Assembly: GCF_022965805.1 (NCBI RefSeq)
Contig: NC_133103.1
Coordinates: forward strand, 28,572,329-28,636,328
Length of the DNA: 64,000 nucleotides
Source of the DNA: Primulina eburnea
Lineage: Eukaryota; Streptophyta; Magnoliopsida; Lamiales; Gesneriaceae
Direction of reading: 5' to 3'
Both the position numbers and the translations under genes were made by a program. Below the pieces are notes generated by a model that saw only the letters and a list, made by a program, of their open reading frames with translations, was not told the origin of the DNA and did not search any database. Below are positions 20,934 to 32,047 of this stretch, in pieces; within the stretch, counting starts at the first letter, position 1; each line of letters begins with the position of its first letter.

Positions 20934-22434
20934 TGATACGTGTGGTTTTTACGTGTTTTATTGCATTAGTTTGTGTGTGTTTGCATTGTGTATGCGTACA
21001 TTTCGTTTACATTTTGTTGATTTTAGAGTAAGCATATGCATTTGATCATTTCTCACTCGTGCATGACGATTTTGCAGGAAAAATGGCCGGAAAACTAAAA
21101 TCGGAGCCAAGTGCCAAGCCAAGAAGATAATGTGCAGAAGAGGCGACGCTCGGGCGGTAATTTTATACCGCCCTGGCGCGAGAAAAATCACGCAAAGTAG
21201 ATGATGTCCAGACATATGGCGCTCGGGCGGTAGTTTTCTACCGCCCGGGCGCGAGATTGATCTTCCGAAGAGTCGAATTACAGTAAGTTTGGCTCTCGGG
21301 CGGTAACTTTCTACCGCCCGAGCGGGAGATGCCGCATGTCCCAAGCAGATTACAGAAGACTGTGGCGCTCGAGCGGTAATATTCTACCGCCCGAGCGCCG
21401 TTTATTTTTGAAAAAAATCATAGCCAATTCCTTACCTTATGTGCTGAATGGGGATGATATGGAAAGGTAGGTTGGACGTTTTGGAGGACATTCAGACGAA
21501 ATTTTCAGAGCTGCCACAAGCTTGGGAGAGACTTTTGAGCTTGGATTGAAGATTCGAGGATTTCCGGGCACCGTTCTTCGCGTTTTTCGTCAATTCTAGT
21601 ATTTCTAATTTAGTTTTCATCTTTTAAACCTTGTTGTGTTTATTTTCAATATGAATTCGAGTAGCTAAACCTTTATTATTTGTTGGGATATAATGGGATC
21701 CTACCCCAAGCTTTGATATAATTAATTTACACCTCGATTTCTGATTTGTTCTTGATTATACTATTGTTTTATCGTGTTGTTAGAGCGTAGATAACTTTAA
21801 TAACGTTTTTATATTGCGAGTGAGTTCGAGAGAATAACTTGTGATAGGAACGAGTAGTATAATCCGTGGCTCTACAATTTACATAGACATATGAAATTGG
21901 ATACGCGCCGATAGTCATAGTCCTGAGGGTCGAAAACTAAGGGATTTCATAAATCGACATGCAATTCACTCTTGATAAATAATTAAAGACATTTAATTAC
22001 TTCATTGAGTAGAATTAGTTTGGCATAGCTCGAGAGAGTGTGTTCAATTGAATAGGAAATCCTGTCGGAGGCATACAATCATTATCGAATAAATTAATTA
22101 ATTAACGAGGGGTAGGTGAACCGATATTCCCAACAAATTCATTTCTTGTTGAATTTTACTCGACCATTTTAGACATTATATTTCACTACTTGATTTTGAA
22201 TAATTTTAGTTGCATGTTAATTTGATTAGAGTAGTAATAATACAACCAATCAATTTTCGTTGCTAAAGATTTAATAACTGAAAATAATAATTGTCAAATA
22301 CAGTCTCTAGTGGAACGATACACGTACTCACGTACATTATACTATTTCTTGACATCGTGCACTTGCGATTAATTTTTTAGCATACAAACTCATATTTTTA
22401 TTGAGGATTTCACAGTGCAAGTTCTGCTCGATCA
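20934..22434 (+). repeat. 5' LTR of element F (1501 bp)
   Basis: Pairs with 33270-34740. The main difference is a segment of about 29 bp near 22308-22336 that is absent from the 3' copy between short CAGT/CGT direct matches. It contains the 73-bp dyad array at 21149-21400. Confidence 0.95.
21149..21400 (+). repeat. Dyad array in LTR F 5' copy (73-bp period)
   Basis: Four long inverted repeats, each CTCGGGCGGTA, about 8 bp, then TACCGCCCGAG (variants). Left arms start at 21149, 21222, 21295 and 21368, exactly 73 bp apart. Right arms begin 19 bp after left arms in the first two units. Spacers between units share sequence only weakly. Confidence 0.93.
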
Positions 22435-22440
22435 AGTTTT

Positions 22441-22458
22441 TGGCGCCGTTGTCAGGGA
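22441..22458 (+). other. Primer-binding site of element F
   Basis: TGGCGCCGTTGTCAGGGA, the characteristic Athila primer site (commonly assigned to tRNA-Asp), 6 bp after the LTR. Confidence 0.9.
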
Positions 22459-22558
22459 CTTTTAATCTACAATTTTATTTTCAATTATTTACTTTCAGCA
22501 TTCTCTATATTCTCTTTGGTTGACACCTTAGATTTCTTTTTCGCAGATATCTCTATTG

Positions 22559-24000
22559 TGCATGCCAAGGTCTCTAGAGTCTGAACTAGAGACATTCGAT
22601 CCCGAGATTGAAATAACCATACGTAGAAGACGACAATATCAAAGAATAAGAGACATAATGAACAGGAACGAACGTGAGGAGGAGCATCACGAAGATCCAC
22701 GGATCGAAGAGCCAAGGCGCATACCCATGCTTGAGTATGCGCAACCATCGCTTGATGGAGCACGTCCAAGCATAGTGCGACCAACTGTTAGGGCAAACCA
22801 GCTTGAGATCAAGCCAACAATAATTCAAATGATCAAGAACACTGTCCAATTCGGCGGAAATGCGCTAGATGATCCGAACACTCACATTGCCGACTTTTTA
22901 GAAATTTGCGATACTTTTAAATTTAATGGAGTTTCAGATGATGCTGTTAGACTACGTTTGTTTCCGTTCTCTTTGCGTGATAAAGCTAAGTCTTGGTTGA
23001 ATTGTTTGCCTGTAGGTTCAATCACAACTTGGGAGGATATGGCCAAGGCATTCCTCTTGAAATACTTTCCTCCATCAAAAATCATGAAGCTGTGAGCGGA
23101 CATAACCACCTTCTCTCAATTTGAGCAGGAGTCACTCTACGAGGCTTGGAAGCGCTACAAAGACTTATTGCGAAGAATGCCCACATCATGAGTTGCCTCT
23201 TGGGTTAGTGGTCCAAACTTTTTACTATGGTTTAATTTCATCTAACCGAACCATGATAGATGCTGCGGCCTACGGAAATCTGTTGAGGAAAACGGCCGAA
23301 GAGGGGTATGAGTTACTAGAGGAGATGGCTGTTAGCAGCTATCACCCTCAATCTGAAAGGAACGCTTAGCGAAGGAATGCAGGAGTACACCAGGTAACTG
23401 AATTTTTAGCTGTCACCACACAATTAGAAGCACTCAACAGGAAAATAGATAGCATGAACGTAAACGGGTACAGCGATGCGCCTGCAAGAGATATTTTGTG
23501 AAAAATGCGGAGGAGTGCACTATGTTAAGGACTGTCAAGACAGTGGTCCTTTCTATGTAAATGAGGATGTACCAGTGAACCAAGTTGGAGTCCACAACCG
23601 TCCGAGAATGATCCGTACTCAAACACATACAATCCAGGATGGAGGCAACATCCCAACTTCTCATGGGGCGGACAAAACAGTCAGAATCGGACCGCAAGGA
23701 GGACAATCATATGGGAAACAACCGATGTATAGATTATGATCCTCCTAGAGAAGAGAAGTCCAACCTGGAGCAAATGATGTCTAAGTTTATTTCATCCACT
23801 GAAACTAGACTTCAAAATCAAGATGCATCAATAAAAGGGCTCGAGAATCAAATTGGACAGTCGGCCAAGATGATAGCAAGTAGAGAGCCGGGACACCTTG
23901 CCAAGTAACACAGAGACAAATCCAAAAGAGCAAGTGAAGGCCATTGAGTTGAAGAGTGGGAAAGTTTTAGAGTCAAGATAAAAAGAGAAGACTAAAAACT
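22559..24000 (+). pseudogene. Athila gag of element F
   Basis: From ATG 22562 (MPRSLESELETFDPEIEITI) a frame runs to 23093 with the Athila capsid: RPTVRANQLEIKPTIIQMIK, FGGNALDDPNTHIADFLEIC, DAVRLRLFPFSLRDKAKSWL and EDMAKAFLLKYFPPSK. The next conserved block (ESLYEAWKRYKDLLRRMPHH in shifted frames, then QTFYYGLISSNRTMIDAAA) lies at 23128-23265. The zinc knuckle CEKCGGVHYVKDC is at 23497-23535, with the CX2CX3HX4C spacing I associate with Athila. Stops at 23094 and later and several frameshifts break it. The C-terminal region continues in pieces to about 24000. Confidence 0.88.
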
Positions 24001-25091
24001 TGGATGAGCATTCTGAAACATCAAAACGTAAGTCCTCTAAATCTACACCAGCACCCACTGCACAACCTAAAATTATTATTCCCCCACCTTTTCGTGCAGC
24101 ACTGAAAAAAGAAAAACTAGATGCACAATTCGGTAAGTTTCTTGAGGTATTCAAAAAATTGCATATCAATATTTCTTTTGCCGATGCTTGGATGCAAATG
24201 CCTTGTTATGCTAAATTTTTGAAAGACATATTGGGAAATAAGAGGAAATTGGAGGATCACATGACTGGTGAATCTTACTGAAAATTGCTCTGCTTTGGTA
24301 AAAAACAAGATCCCACCGAAACTTAAGGATCCAGGGAGTTTTTCTATCCCTTGCATGATTGGAGATGTTGTTTTCCATAGAGCGTTATGTGATCTTGGTG
24401 CAAGTATTAACCTGATGCCTTCTTTTTGTGTTTAGGAAACTTAAATTGGGAGAACCTATGCCAACGCGGATGTCTTTACAACTAGCTGACAGATCTGTCA
24501 AGTACCCCCATGGAGTGATTGAGGATGTGCTAGTGAAAGTGGACAAATTTATTTTCCCTGCGGATTTTGTGGTACTTGACATGGAGGAAGACATAGAGAT
24601 GCCGTTGATTCTTGGGAGACCATTCCTTGCGACTAGAAAAGCCCTGATTGATGTTCAAGAAGGGAATTTTAGATTGAGAGTGGGCGAGGAAGAGATCACT
24701 TTGATGTTTTTAATGCACTTAAGCACACATTGCACTCTGATAGTTGTTATAGAATTGATGCTGTTGATGCTCTCGTGTCTAACTATGTGCAGGATGCTCT
24801 TGGGGACCCTTTAGAAGCCACCCTCACAACAGAATTGGAGGATGACGACTTGGACGAAGAAAAAGCTGAAATAGTGGCATACTTTAATGCCAACCATCCA
24901 TGGAGAAGGCCGATGAGGATGAGACTGGAAGATCTAGGAGAGCGCAGAGATTTGATCCCTCCAAAGTCAAGCATCGAGGAACCACCGACGCTTGAACTCA
25001 AACCCTTACCTCCGCACTTAAAGTACGTATATCTAGGTGAAAATAACACTTTGCGTGTCATTATTTCTGCTGCTTTGACAGAGGCTATGGA
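24000..25091 (+). pseudogene. Athila protease region of element F
   Basis: The segment begins with a Lys-rich linker and FRAALKKEKLDAQFGKFLEV, then the Athila protease active site CDLGASINLMP (Asp codon 24391-24393). A frameshift just after leads to LKLGEPMPTRMSLQLADRSV, then LGRPFLATRKALIDVQEG. The Asp-Leu-Gly form of the motif is normal for Athila. The frame continues through an acidic spacer to 25091 (LTEAMDE), where solo LTR J is inserted; the protein resumes at 28651 with EEKLLQVLKEHK-like sequence. Confidence 0.85.
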
Positions 25092-28000
25092 TGAAACATC
25101 TGCCCTTTTTATTTCTTTAAAAGTACTAAATTTTTTTTTCTTAAATTTCGGCCAACATGCTACACAAGAAAATATTTTTTCTTTTATAAAATATTTTACC
25201 CTTTAAAATAAAACATCATCCAACTAGCATTTTAAAAAAATCAAGTGAAATAGTCATAAAAATGAAATCGTCACATGTTTTACCAAACCTAAAAAGCAAT
25301 AAATGTTGAAAAGTGTAGCCCATACTAAACCTCTCAAAATCTCTCAAAAAGCATAAAATAAAATGTCGTAAAAATCTTTAACTTAAAATCGTAAACTTAA
25401 ATGCGGAAATAGAAGCGCTGGTCCTCGGGTTAAGTGCACCGACAGTCCAGCAAGTCACTCGTCAAGACCTCCAATATCATAGTTATTTATATCACCTGCA
25501 TCATACACACCTAGTGAGTCTAAAGACTCAACACGTCATATCCTTGATAACAAGTAATACGTAATACAGTTAACATATAACAGTGAAAAATACTTGTACT
25601 TAAAATATCGTTTTCATGAAGATGCATAAACATAAACATAACATTTTCGTAAACATTTTCATGATGCATAAAACTTTTAAATAAAAATATTTTCATAATC
25701 TTATGCATAAACATTTTCATATAAACATAAACATATTCATATTCATATCATCATCAACGTATTCATATCATCATCAATATATACGTATTCCTTTTTCCTT
25801 TCGTTGAATTCAGATCGTTAATTGTGACTTTCGTGTTCGTCTACGTCTACGTCTACGTGTTGGGCGATGGATCCATCTACATGTAACCACAGTACTGGGC
25901 GGCGGGGACACCAGCGACACTCTCACCCGTCAACTGGGCCTTGGCCTTACGTATTAACATATCATCGTATACATCTACATGTCCGTATCCAAGGAAACAC
26001 GATCGTCGGGCTCCCACTGGGACCATAACCCTCACGAAATTTCCAACATATCATCGTATTAGTCACAATTACTTCACTTCCTTCAACGTTTCTTATTCTC
26101 ATCACTTTAAAAAAATTTAAACATGCGTATAACGTTTTTCTTTTAAACCAAGCATGCAACATATCTTTTAAATGTCCATAATTAAACCATAAAATCCATA
26201 AACGTTTTAAAAATAACATTTTAACATATACATATCCATGAACATTTAAAAATCATAATTTAACATATAAAAATTCATAAACATCCATAATCATTTTAAA
26301 ATAAACATTTTAAAAATCCGTAAACATTTAAAATAAACGTTCTAACATATAAAATCATAAAAAGCCATAAACGTTTTTAAAATCAACATCATGAAAATCT
26401 TAATAATTATATTAACACATAAAACAGCATTCAAGGCACTGCCATGACGTTTACTAATTTCTAGGTGTAAAAAGACCGTTTTACCCCAAGACGTAAAATT
26501 CTTCGATTTCGACTTTTTCTTGATTTCATTGACTCTAACGTGTCCCAAATAATTATTTTAGCTTACATGAATTTTCTCATATTTTTATTTGGCTTAAATC
26601 GATGACTTTTAAATTAATCTTTAAATATAACGTATTAATGTGTTTTAATCCCGAATTAAACCAAACCTTATTATAAAATTCCCAAATTAAAAAATTAGAC
26701 TTATAATAATTATTTAAGCTTAACCCTAATTTTTCATAATTTTATTAGGCATAAAACTAGACTTTTTAATTAACTCGTTAATTAGAGTTTCGTGCGTCGA
26801 TTAAATCCTGAATAAATCCAAAACTCATTATTTTAATCCCAAATTTTAAACATAGCATTTTTAATATTTATTCTACCCTTCCAAGTCATGAGCCACCCCC
26901 GTGGACCCTTGGATCTATTTTTAGCCTTTGAATTTTCGAAATTGACACCCTAACGTACACACCGAGCCATCTCCTAATTTACCCGAGCCACGCCCGAGCC
27001 ACCTTGAGCCAAAACCTAGCCAACCCATCTAGGGACCCTACTGTGCAAGCCCAGCCCCAATACATGACCCTAACCCGCTCAAAAACTTGCTGGAAGTCGA
27101 CCCAATATTCTGCATGCTGTGTGTGTGTGTTCCTTGATGCAATAGGACTCCTAACCCAACTAGGACTCTTCCATCCGAGCCACCACCGAGCCCACCTATC
27201 CCTAACCGTCCCTAGACCAAGCCCAGCCCCAGCCCAGACCAGTCCAGCCACCAAAACCCCAAGCCCGAAGCACCTGAACCAGGCATCAACCTGCGCGTTC
27301 ATGTGCTGCCGTATGGTTCCCTAGTTTTATTCGAGCCAGAAGCGAGCCCACCACTCCAGCCCATAGCCCGACCCCTTCCCATTATCCTAGGACCCTAATG
27401 AACCACCTAGCCCAGCCCCAAACTGAGCCACCCCCTGGAAATCCCGAACAGCACCTGCGCGTGCCTTGGGGGAGAGTCCCACTTCATGTGGACTCTTCCC
27501 CAGGCCAAGGCTCGCGCCCTAGCCCTCCTAGGACCCTTCCTAGGACCTAACCATGATCCCTAGGACCCAACTACCCGACCTGGTCGTGCCCTCTTGCCCC
27601 ATGTACACCCAACCGAAATTTGCACTTCAAAATTTCAAGCAAAACTTCGGCCCCTTATTCTGTTTCTATTCCTTTGGTTTCAGCCTTGTTTTCTTTATTA
27701 TTTAACATGTTTTTGGCTAAAAACCAACCCATATTAATACCCTATACATGGCAGCCCCTTAATCAAAATAAGAACATGAATTTGGAAGCAAAAATCACAA
27801 GTAATTCTCATGCATGTACATAGCTACGAAAATAACAATTTGTGTGTCATGTTTTCATTCAAAATATGCTTAAACAATTACTATGGTGTGATAGATGTTT
27901 GAAGAAAAGAATATGGCGTGCCTTTGCGTTTTAAACGCTCGAATAATCGTTGACGACGAAGAACGGCGGCACGAAGATGACGGCTTGATTTTCCCTTGAA

Positions 28001-28645
28001 ACTTTGAAGCTTTTCAAAATTTTCCTCTAAACAATTTGGTGTGTGCCGTGTGATTTGGGAGAGGGGTGGGGAGAGTTTTAGATTTTTCAAAGTAGGTGGC
28101 GTGAGTTTATGATGCAAAGTGAAGGGTTTGAGGTGGAGTTTAAAACATTAAATAGTTAATTAAGTCACTAATAAGGCTTAGGCCCATTAAGTAGGTAAAT
28201 TAGGCCCATTAGAGCTTAATTAAAATTTTCGAAATAATTTTGCTTAAATAAATTTGTGAATTTATTAGCCGGGTTGCCAAGAAGTTCGTATTTTTGTTGA
28301 AAAACCAACACCGATAAAATTTACGTCCCGGCGTATAAAATCACCTCAAAACCCCATATTTTCAAAAATAAGAAAAAGCATCACCCATATTTAAAATAAT
28401 TAGAAATAATTATTTAATAAAAATCGTTTTCTATTTTTCAGCCATCGGTCTCCGTTCCTCGATCGCAACTCGAATAACCTTTAAAAATACATTTTAATGC
28501 AATCATGTAAAAAAAATATATTTTAAACATGCAAATATGCACAACATAATTAACTCATGCAATTAAAACATTCAATTAAAATAAAAGAATTTAATAATTC
28601 AAATGCATATGGTTTGCGTGGACCTTAAATTTTCGGGGCGTTACA
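25092..28645 (-). repeat. Solo LTR J (3554 bp) of a Tekay-like chromovirus
   Basis: On the minus strand it runs TGTAACGCCCCG at 28645 to GATGTTTCA at 25092, flanked by a perfect TSD ATGGA (25087-25091 and 28646-28650). No primer site, gag or pol lies inside, and there is no second LTR, so it is a solo LTR left by recombination. It carries the GATCGAGGAACGGAGACCG block (28442-28467) also present in LTRs C and I. About 26940-27600 is GC-rich and strongly strand-biased, with many GAGCC/CCCAG words. The frames in it are not supported as genes. Confidence 0.88.
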
Positions 28646-28650
28646 ATGGA

Positions 28651-29560
28651 GGAAAAATTGTTGCAAGTTCTCAAAGAGCACAAAAGGCATTCTCCTGGAA
28701 GGTGTCAGACATCAAGGGAATCAGTCCATCGATATGCATGCATAAAATCTTGATGGAAGAAAAGAACTCACCTCTCATGAAACCTCAAAGACGACTAAAT
28801 CCCAAGATGCAAGAGGTAGTGAAGGCTGAAACTATTAAGCTTCTCGATTCAGGTATTATCTATCCTATCTCAGATAATGCTTGGGTAAGTCCTATTCAAT
28901 GCGTGCCAAAGAAAGGTGGGATTACAGTGATTACTAATGAAAAGAATGAACTTATTCCCACGAGAACTGTTACGGGGTGGAGAGTGTGTATTGACTATAG
29001 GAAGCTGAATGATGCCACCCGTAAGGACCATTTTCCCCTTCTCTTTATTGATCAAATGCTGGAGAGATTAGCGGGGCATGAATTTTATTGTTTTCTAGAT
29101 GGGTATTCGGGGTACAATCAAATCACTATTGCACATGAGGACCAAGAGAAAACCTCTTTCACTTGTCCTTATGGAACTTTTGCCTTTCGCCGTATGCCTT
29201 TCGGTCTTTGTAATGCACCTGCTACTTTTCAGTGCTGCATGACTGCTATATTCCATGATATGATTGAAACCTTCCTTGAAGTATTTATGGATGACTTTTC
29301 TATCTTTGGTGCAACGTTTGATGAGTGTTTGCAGAATTTGAGATCCGTGTTGAGAAGGTGCGAGGAGACGAACTTGGTGTTTAATTGGGAAAAGTGCCAT
29401 TTCATGGTACAAGAGGGAATTGTTTCAAGGTCTCGGAACAAGGAATTGAGGTGGACAAAGATAAAATTGAAGTCATAAAGAACCTACCGCCACTAGCCTC
29501 AGTGAAGGGAGTTAGAAGTTTTCTATGACACGCCGGTTTTTATAGGCGGTTTATCAAAAA
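28651..29560 (+). pseudogene. Athila reverse transcriptase of element F
   Basis: After the J insertion a mostly open frame gives SDIKGISPSICMHKILMEE, QRRLNPKMQEVVKAE, WVSPIQCVPKKGG, WRVCIDYRKLNDATRKDHFP, CFLDGYSGYNQITIAHEDQE, GTFAFRRMPFGLCNAPATFQ and the catalytic FMDD at 29284-29295, where Met replaces the usual Tyr or Val (normal for Athila). Fingers, palm and start of the thumb are present. A frameshift near 29430 disrupts the thumb (CHFMVQEGIV), and the following GVRSFL and FYRRFI motifs at 29508-29560 have stops. Confidence 0.9.
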
Positions 29561-30227
29561 ATTTTAAAAAATTGCCAAACCTCTATCTTCCTTACTCATG
29601 AAAGATGTGCCTTTTGATTTCAATGCTGACTGCTTACAGGCGTACAAGAATTTGAAGGGGCTCCTGGTGATGGCTCCTGTCTTGGTGGCATCGGATTGGG
29701 ATCTGCCCTTCGAGATCATGTGCGATGCCAGTGATACGGCGGTAGGGGTCTGTGCTTGGCCAGCGTCAAAACAAGGTATTTCATACAATTTACTACACAA
29801 GTAAGACCCTTGACGAGGCTCAATGAATTATGCAACAACTGAAAAGGAATTACTTGCAGTAGTATTTGCGCTTGACAAATTTCATTCATACCTTGTTTTG
29901 TCCAAAGTAATTGTTTACACAGATCACTCGGCATTGAAATACTTACTTGCTAAAAAATATGCAAAGCCACGCTTACTTCGGTGGATTTTATTATTGCAAG
30001 AATTTGATCTAGAAATAAAAGATAAGAAAGTTGTCGAGAATGTGGTAGCAGATCACTTGTCTAGGTTGGAGCTAATTAGTGATGATTGTGTAGATCGAGC
30101 TATAAATGATTGGTTTCCTGATGAGCAGCTCTTTGAGGTGAGACACTGTCCTTGGTATGCAAATTTCGCTAACTTTCTTGTCATAGGGCACACCACCACC
30201 AAATCTATCATTTCACCAATGAAATAA
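29560..30227 (+). pseudogene. Athila RNase H of element F
   Basis: Connection and RNase H domains in two frames: FEIMCDASDTAVGVC (29708-29752, first catalytic Asp present), then [19 protein letters not shown] (29825 onward, Glu present), [14 protein letters not shown] (Asp present) and [28 protein letters not shown]. The frame break near 29800 separates the first Asp from the rest. The tail contains WFPDEQLF and [11 protein letters not shown], the usual Athila spacer before integrase. Confidence 0.88.
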
Positions 30228-30240
30228 TTTTTTCTCTGAC

Positions 30241-30719
30241 GTGAAACATTATTTTTGGGAGGAACCATTTTTGTTTAATATTTGTGCAGATTCCATGATA
30301 AGAAGGTGTGTTGTAGAGGAGGAGTTTGGGCAAATCCTCAATCATTGTCATGACCGTGAGGTAGGTGGTCATTTTGGACCAACAAGGACGGCATCTAAGG
30401 TGAACGAAGTTTGCTGCAACTGGATCAGTTAGAGGAATTCCGGAACCTGGCATATGATCTTGCACTGTCATACAAGGAGAAGACGAAGAAATCCCATGAC
30501 AAGTGGATAATCGAGAGGGAATTCAAGGAAGGGGACAATGTTCTACTCTACAACTCCCGATTGCGACTGTTTCCAGGAAAATTGAAGTCACGATGGTCTG
30601 GACCATTCGTGAATTCTAAAGTATATCCGTCGGGAGCCGTGGAACTACACGATGGGAAGGATGGGATATCCAGGGTCAATGCCCAGCGACTGAAAGCACT
30701 ACATTGGTGGAACAATTGA
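30241..30719 (+). pseudogene. Athila integrase of element F with catalytic core deleted
   Basis: The N-terminal zinc-binding part begins CADSMIRRCV and contains HDREVGGHFGPTRTASKV. At about 30405-30432 it jumps directly into the segment after the core (NLAYDLALSYKEKTKKSHDK, then FKEGDNVLLYNSRLRLFPGK and LKSRWSGPF). All of the DDE core (roughly 200-250 residues) is missing. The C-terminal part is open to the stop at 30717. Without a core the protein cannot integrate DNA. The junction suggests a single internal deletion. Confidence 0.88.
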
Positions 30720-30949
30720 GCCACAACTTGGAATCACTCGGTTCCAAGACAATTCAAATTGAGACCCGCCGACAGTCTAGCTCTCGACTGTAAATTGATA
30801 ACTACTTTTCTTTCCTTTTTCTTGCATTTAATTTAATTTTTCTTTCTTGTCAGTATGTTTTATTTTCTTTTACTGTTGTTTAGTATTTAATTAAAAAAAA
30901 GTTTTAATTAAAAAAAAAATTGGGTGTCAACTTTCCAGAGAGCTCGGCA
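30720..30949 (+). other. Non-coding spacer after F pol
   Basis: T-rich sequence with long poly-T and poly-A stretches (30824-30920). No gene is seen. Confidence 0.6.
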
Positions 30950-31095
30950 CTCGACCGGTCATTTGTACCGCTCGAGCGCGACCATTGATTAAAAAAATAT
31001 ACAGAGAGCTTGGCGCTCGGGCGGTAATATTTTACCGCTCGAGCGCCCACTCATTTCGAAAACATAAGTCCAGAGAACACCGCTCGAGCGCGCCT
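30950..31095 (+). repeat. Internal copy of the LTR F dyad motif
   Basis: Inverted repeats of the same type as the LTR F array: CTCGACCGG...TACCGCTCGAG at 30950-30977, CTCGGGCGGTA...TACCGCTCGAG at 31016-31043, and a lone right arm ACCGCTCGAG at 31079. Left arms are 66 bp apart, right arms 67 and 45 bp. It lies about 210 bp upstream of the ORF at 31307. Confidence 0.88.
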
Positions 31096-31306
31096 GCAGA
31101 TAAAAATGCGAATTCCCTTTCCCCTTTATCCATTCTGAAATTCCCTCAAATCCCTAACACATCCTCTCGCCCCTTTTCGTTTTCTTGCAGTAAATTCCTC
31201 CACAGATCCGGACACCAGCACCGTGGGCGCACTCCTCCTTAAGAATCAAGCGGCTTATTCACTCCACAACCCTCTCCGATCACCCACCATCTCCGTCAAC
31301 ACTACC

Positions 31307-32047
31307 ATGGCTCCCAAGAAACAGCGAGAGCTAGTGCCACCCGGCGCAATGTGGAAACCGTTGGGCGGACCGCCGAGCTGTTTCGACGAGAAGTATTTGA
31401 AAGTGGACATTGCCCTTTGGTATCTATTTGTGGCCCGACAGATGATGCCGATTTCGCATAAGAGCGAGGTGCAAAAAAAGCGGGATGGTGCTCCTATATT
31501 CTTTGACTGCGGGATACAACATAAATGTAGGCAAGCTGATAAATTCTCAGATCATGTTGAGTGTCCCACAATAGTCATGTCGGTCTTTTTTTCCCCACCA
31601 TCATCTCTGAATTGTGTGCGAGGGTGGGAGTTGTCTTCCGTGAGGATGAGGAGTGGTTGCAGCCGATGAAGGCTATTTGTGTAGATGACTTAAAGCGGAA
31701 GATGTCAAAACAACACTGTCGACTTCCCCACTCAGGAGGAGGAGGCAGGTGGATCAAGCGCCGCCGTCCCCCGCCGCCCACAGCCCCGCAGGCACACCCA
31801 GAATGACAAAATGGACGAGAGCCTTGCCTTCATGGCTCATCAGGAGCAGGTCAACGCCAATGTCGCGACCCATCTTGGCCACCTCGACTCCATGACGCGC
31901 ACTATGCTTCTCCATGGGGGCGTAGATCCAGGGGCCATACCACCACTTCCGCCGTTTGTTCCTCCCTACCAGTTTCAGTATGACTACCTTCCGCAAGGGG
32001 ATGCCACCGGAGTGCCACCACCGGAACACGATGAGGATGAGCTTTGA
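31307..32047 (+). pseudogene. Athila env-position ORF (plant transposon-protein type), frameshifted
   Basis: ATG 31307 (MAPKKQRELVPPG) opens a frame with IALWYLFVARQMMPISHKSE, which resembles the WxFxxxxLxPTxHxSxV core of the plant transposon protein domain that Athila elements carry after pol (the region formerly called env-like). After about 31560 it continues in the next frame as LFFPTIISELCARVGVVFR and DDLKRKMSK. A third frame at 31811-32044 gives a Pro-rich tail (PPLPPFVPPYQF). Function is unknown in any Athila element. I see no signal peptide or membrane anchor. Two frameshifts inactivate it. Confidence 0.68.

Noticed and set aside
26979..27324. Frames of about 106 codons on both strands in solo LTR J
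   Set aside because: Result of the GC-rich, stop-poor segment; biased composition and no match to any domain I know.
26940..27600. Regular dyad array in LTR J like those of the other LTRs
   Set aside because: GAGCC words occur at irregular distances (roughly 10 to 170 bp). No constant period was found by hand.
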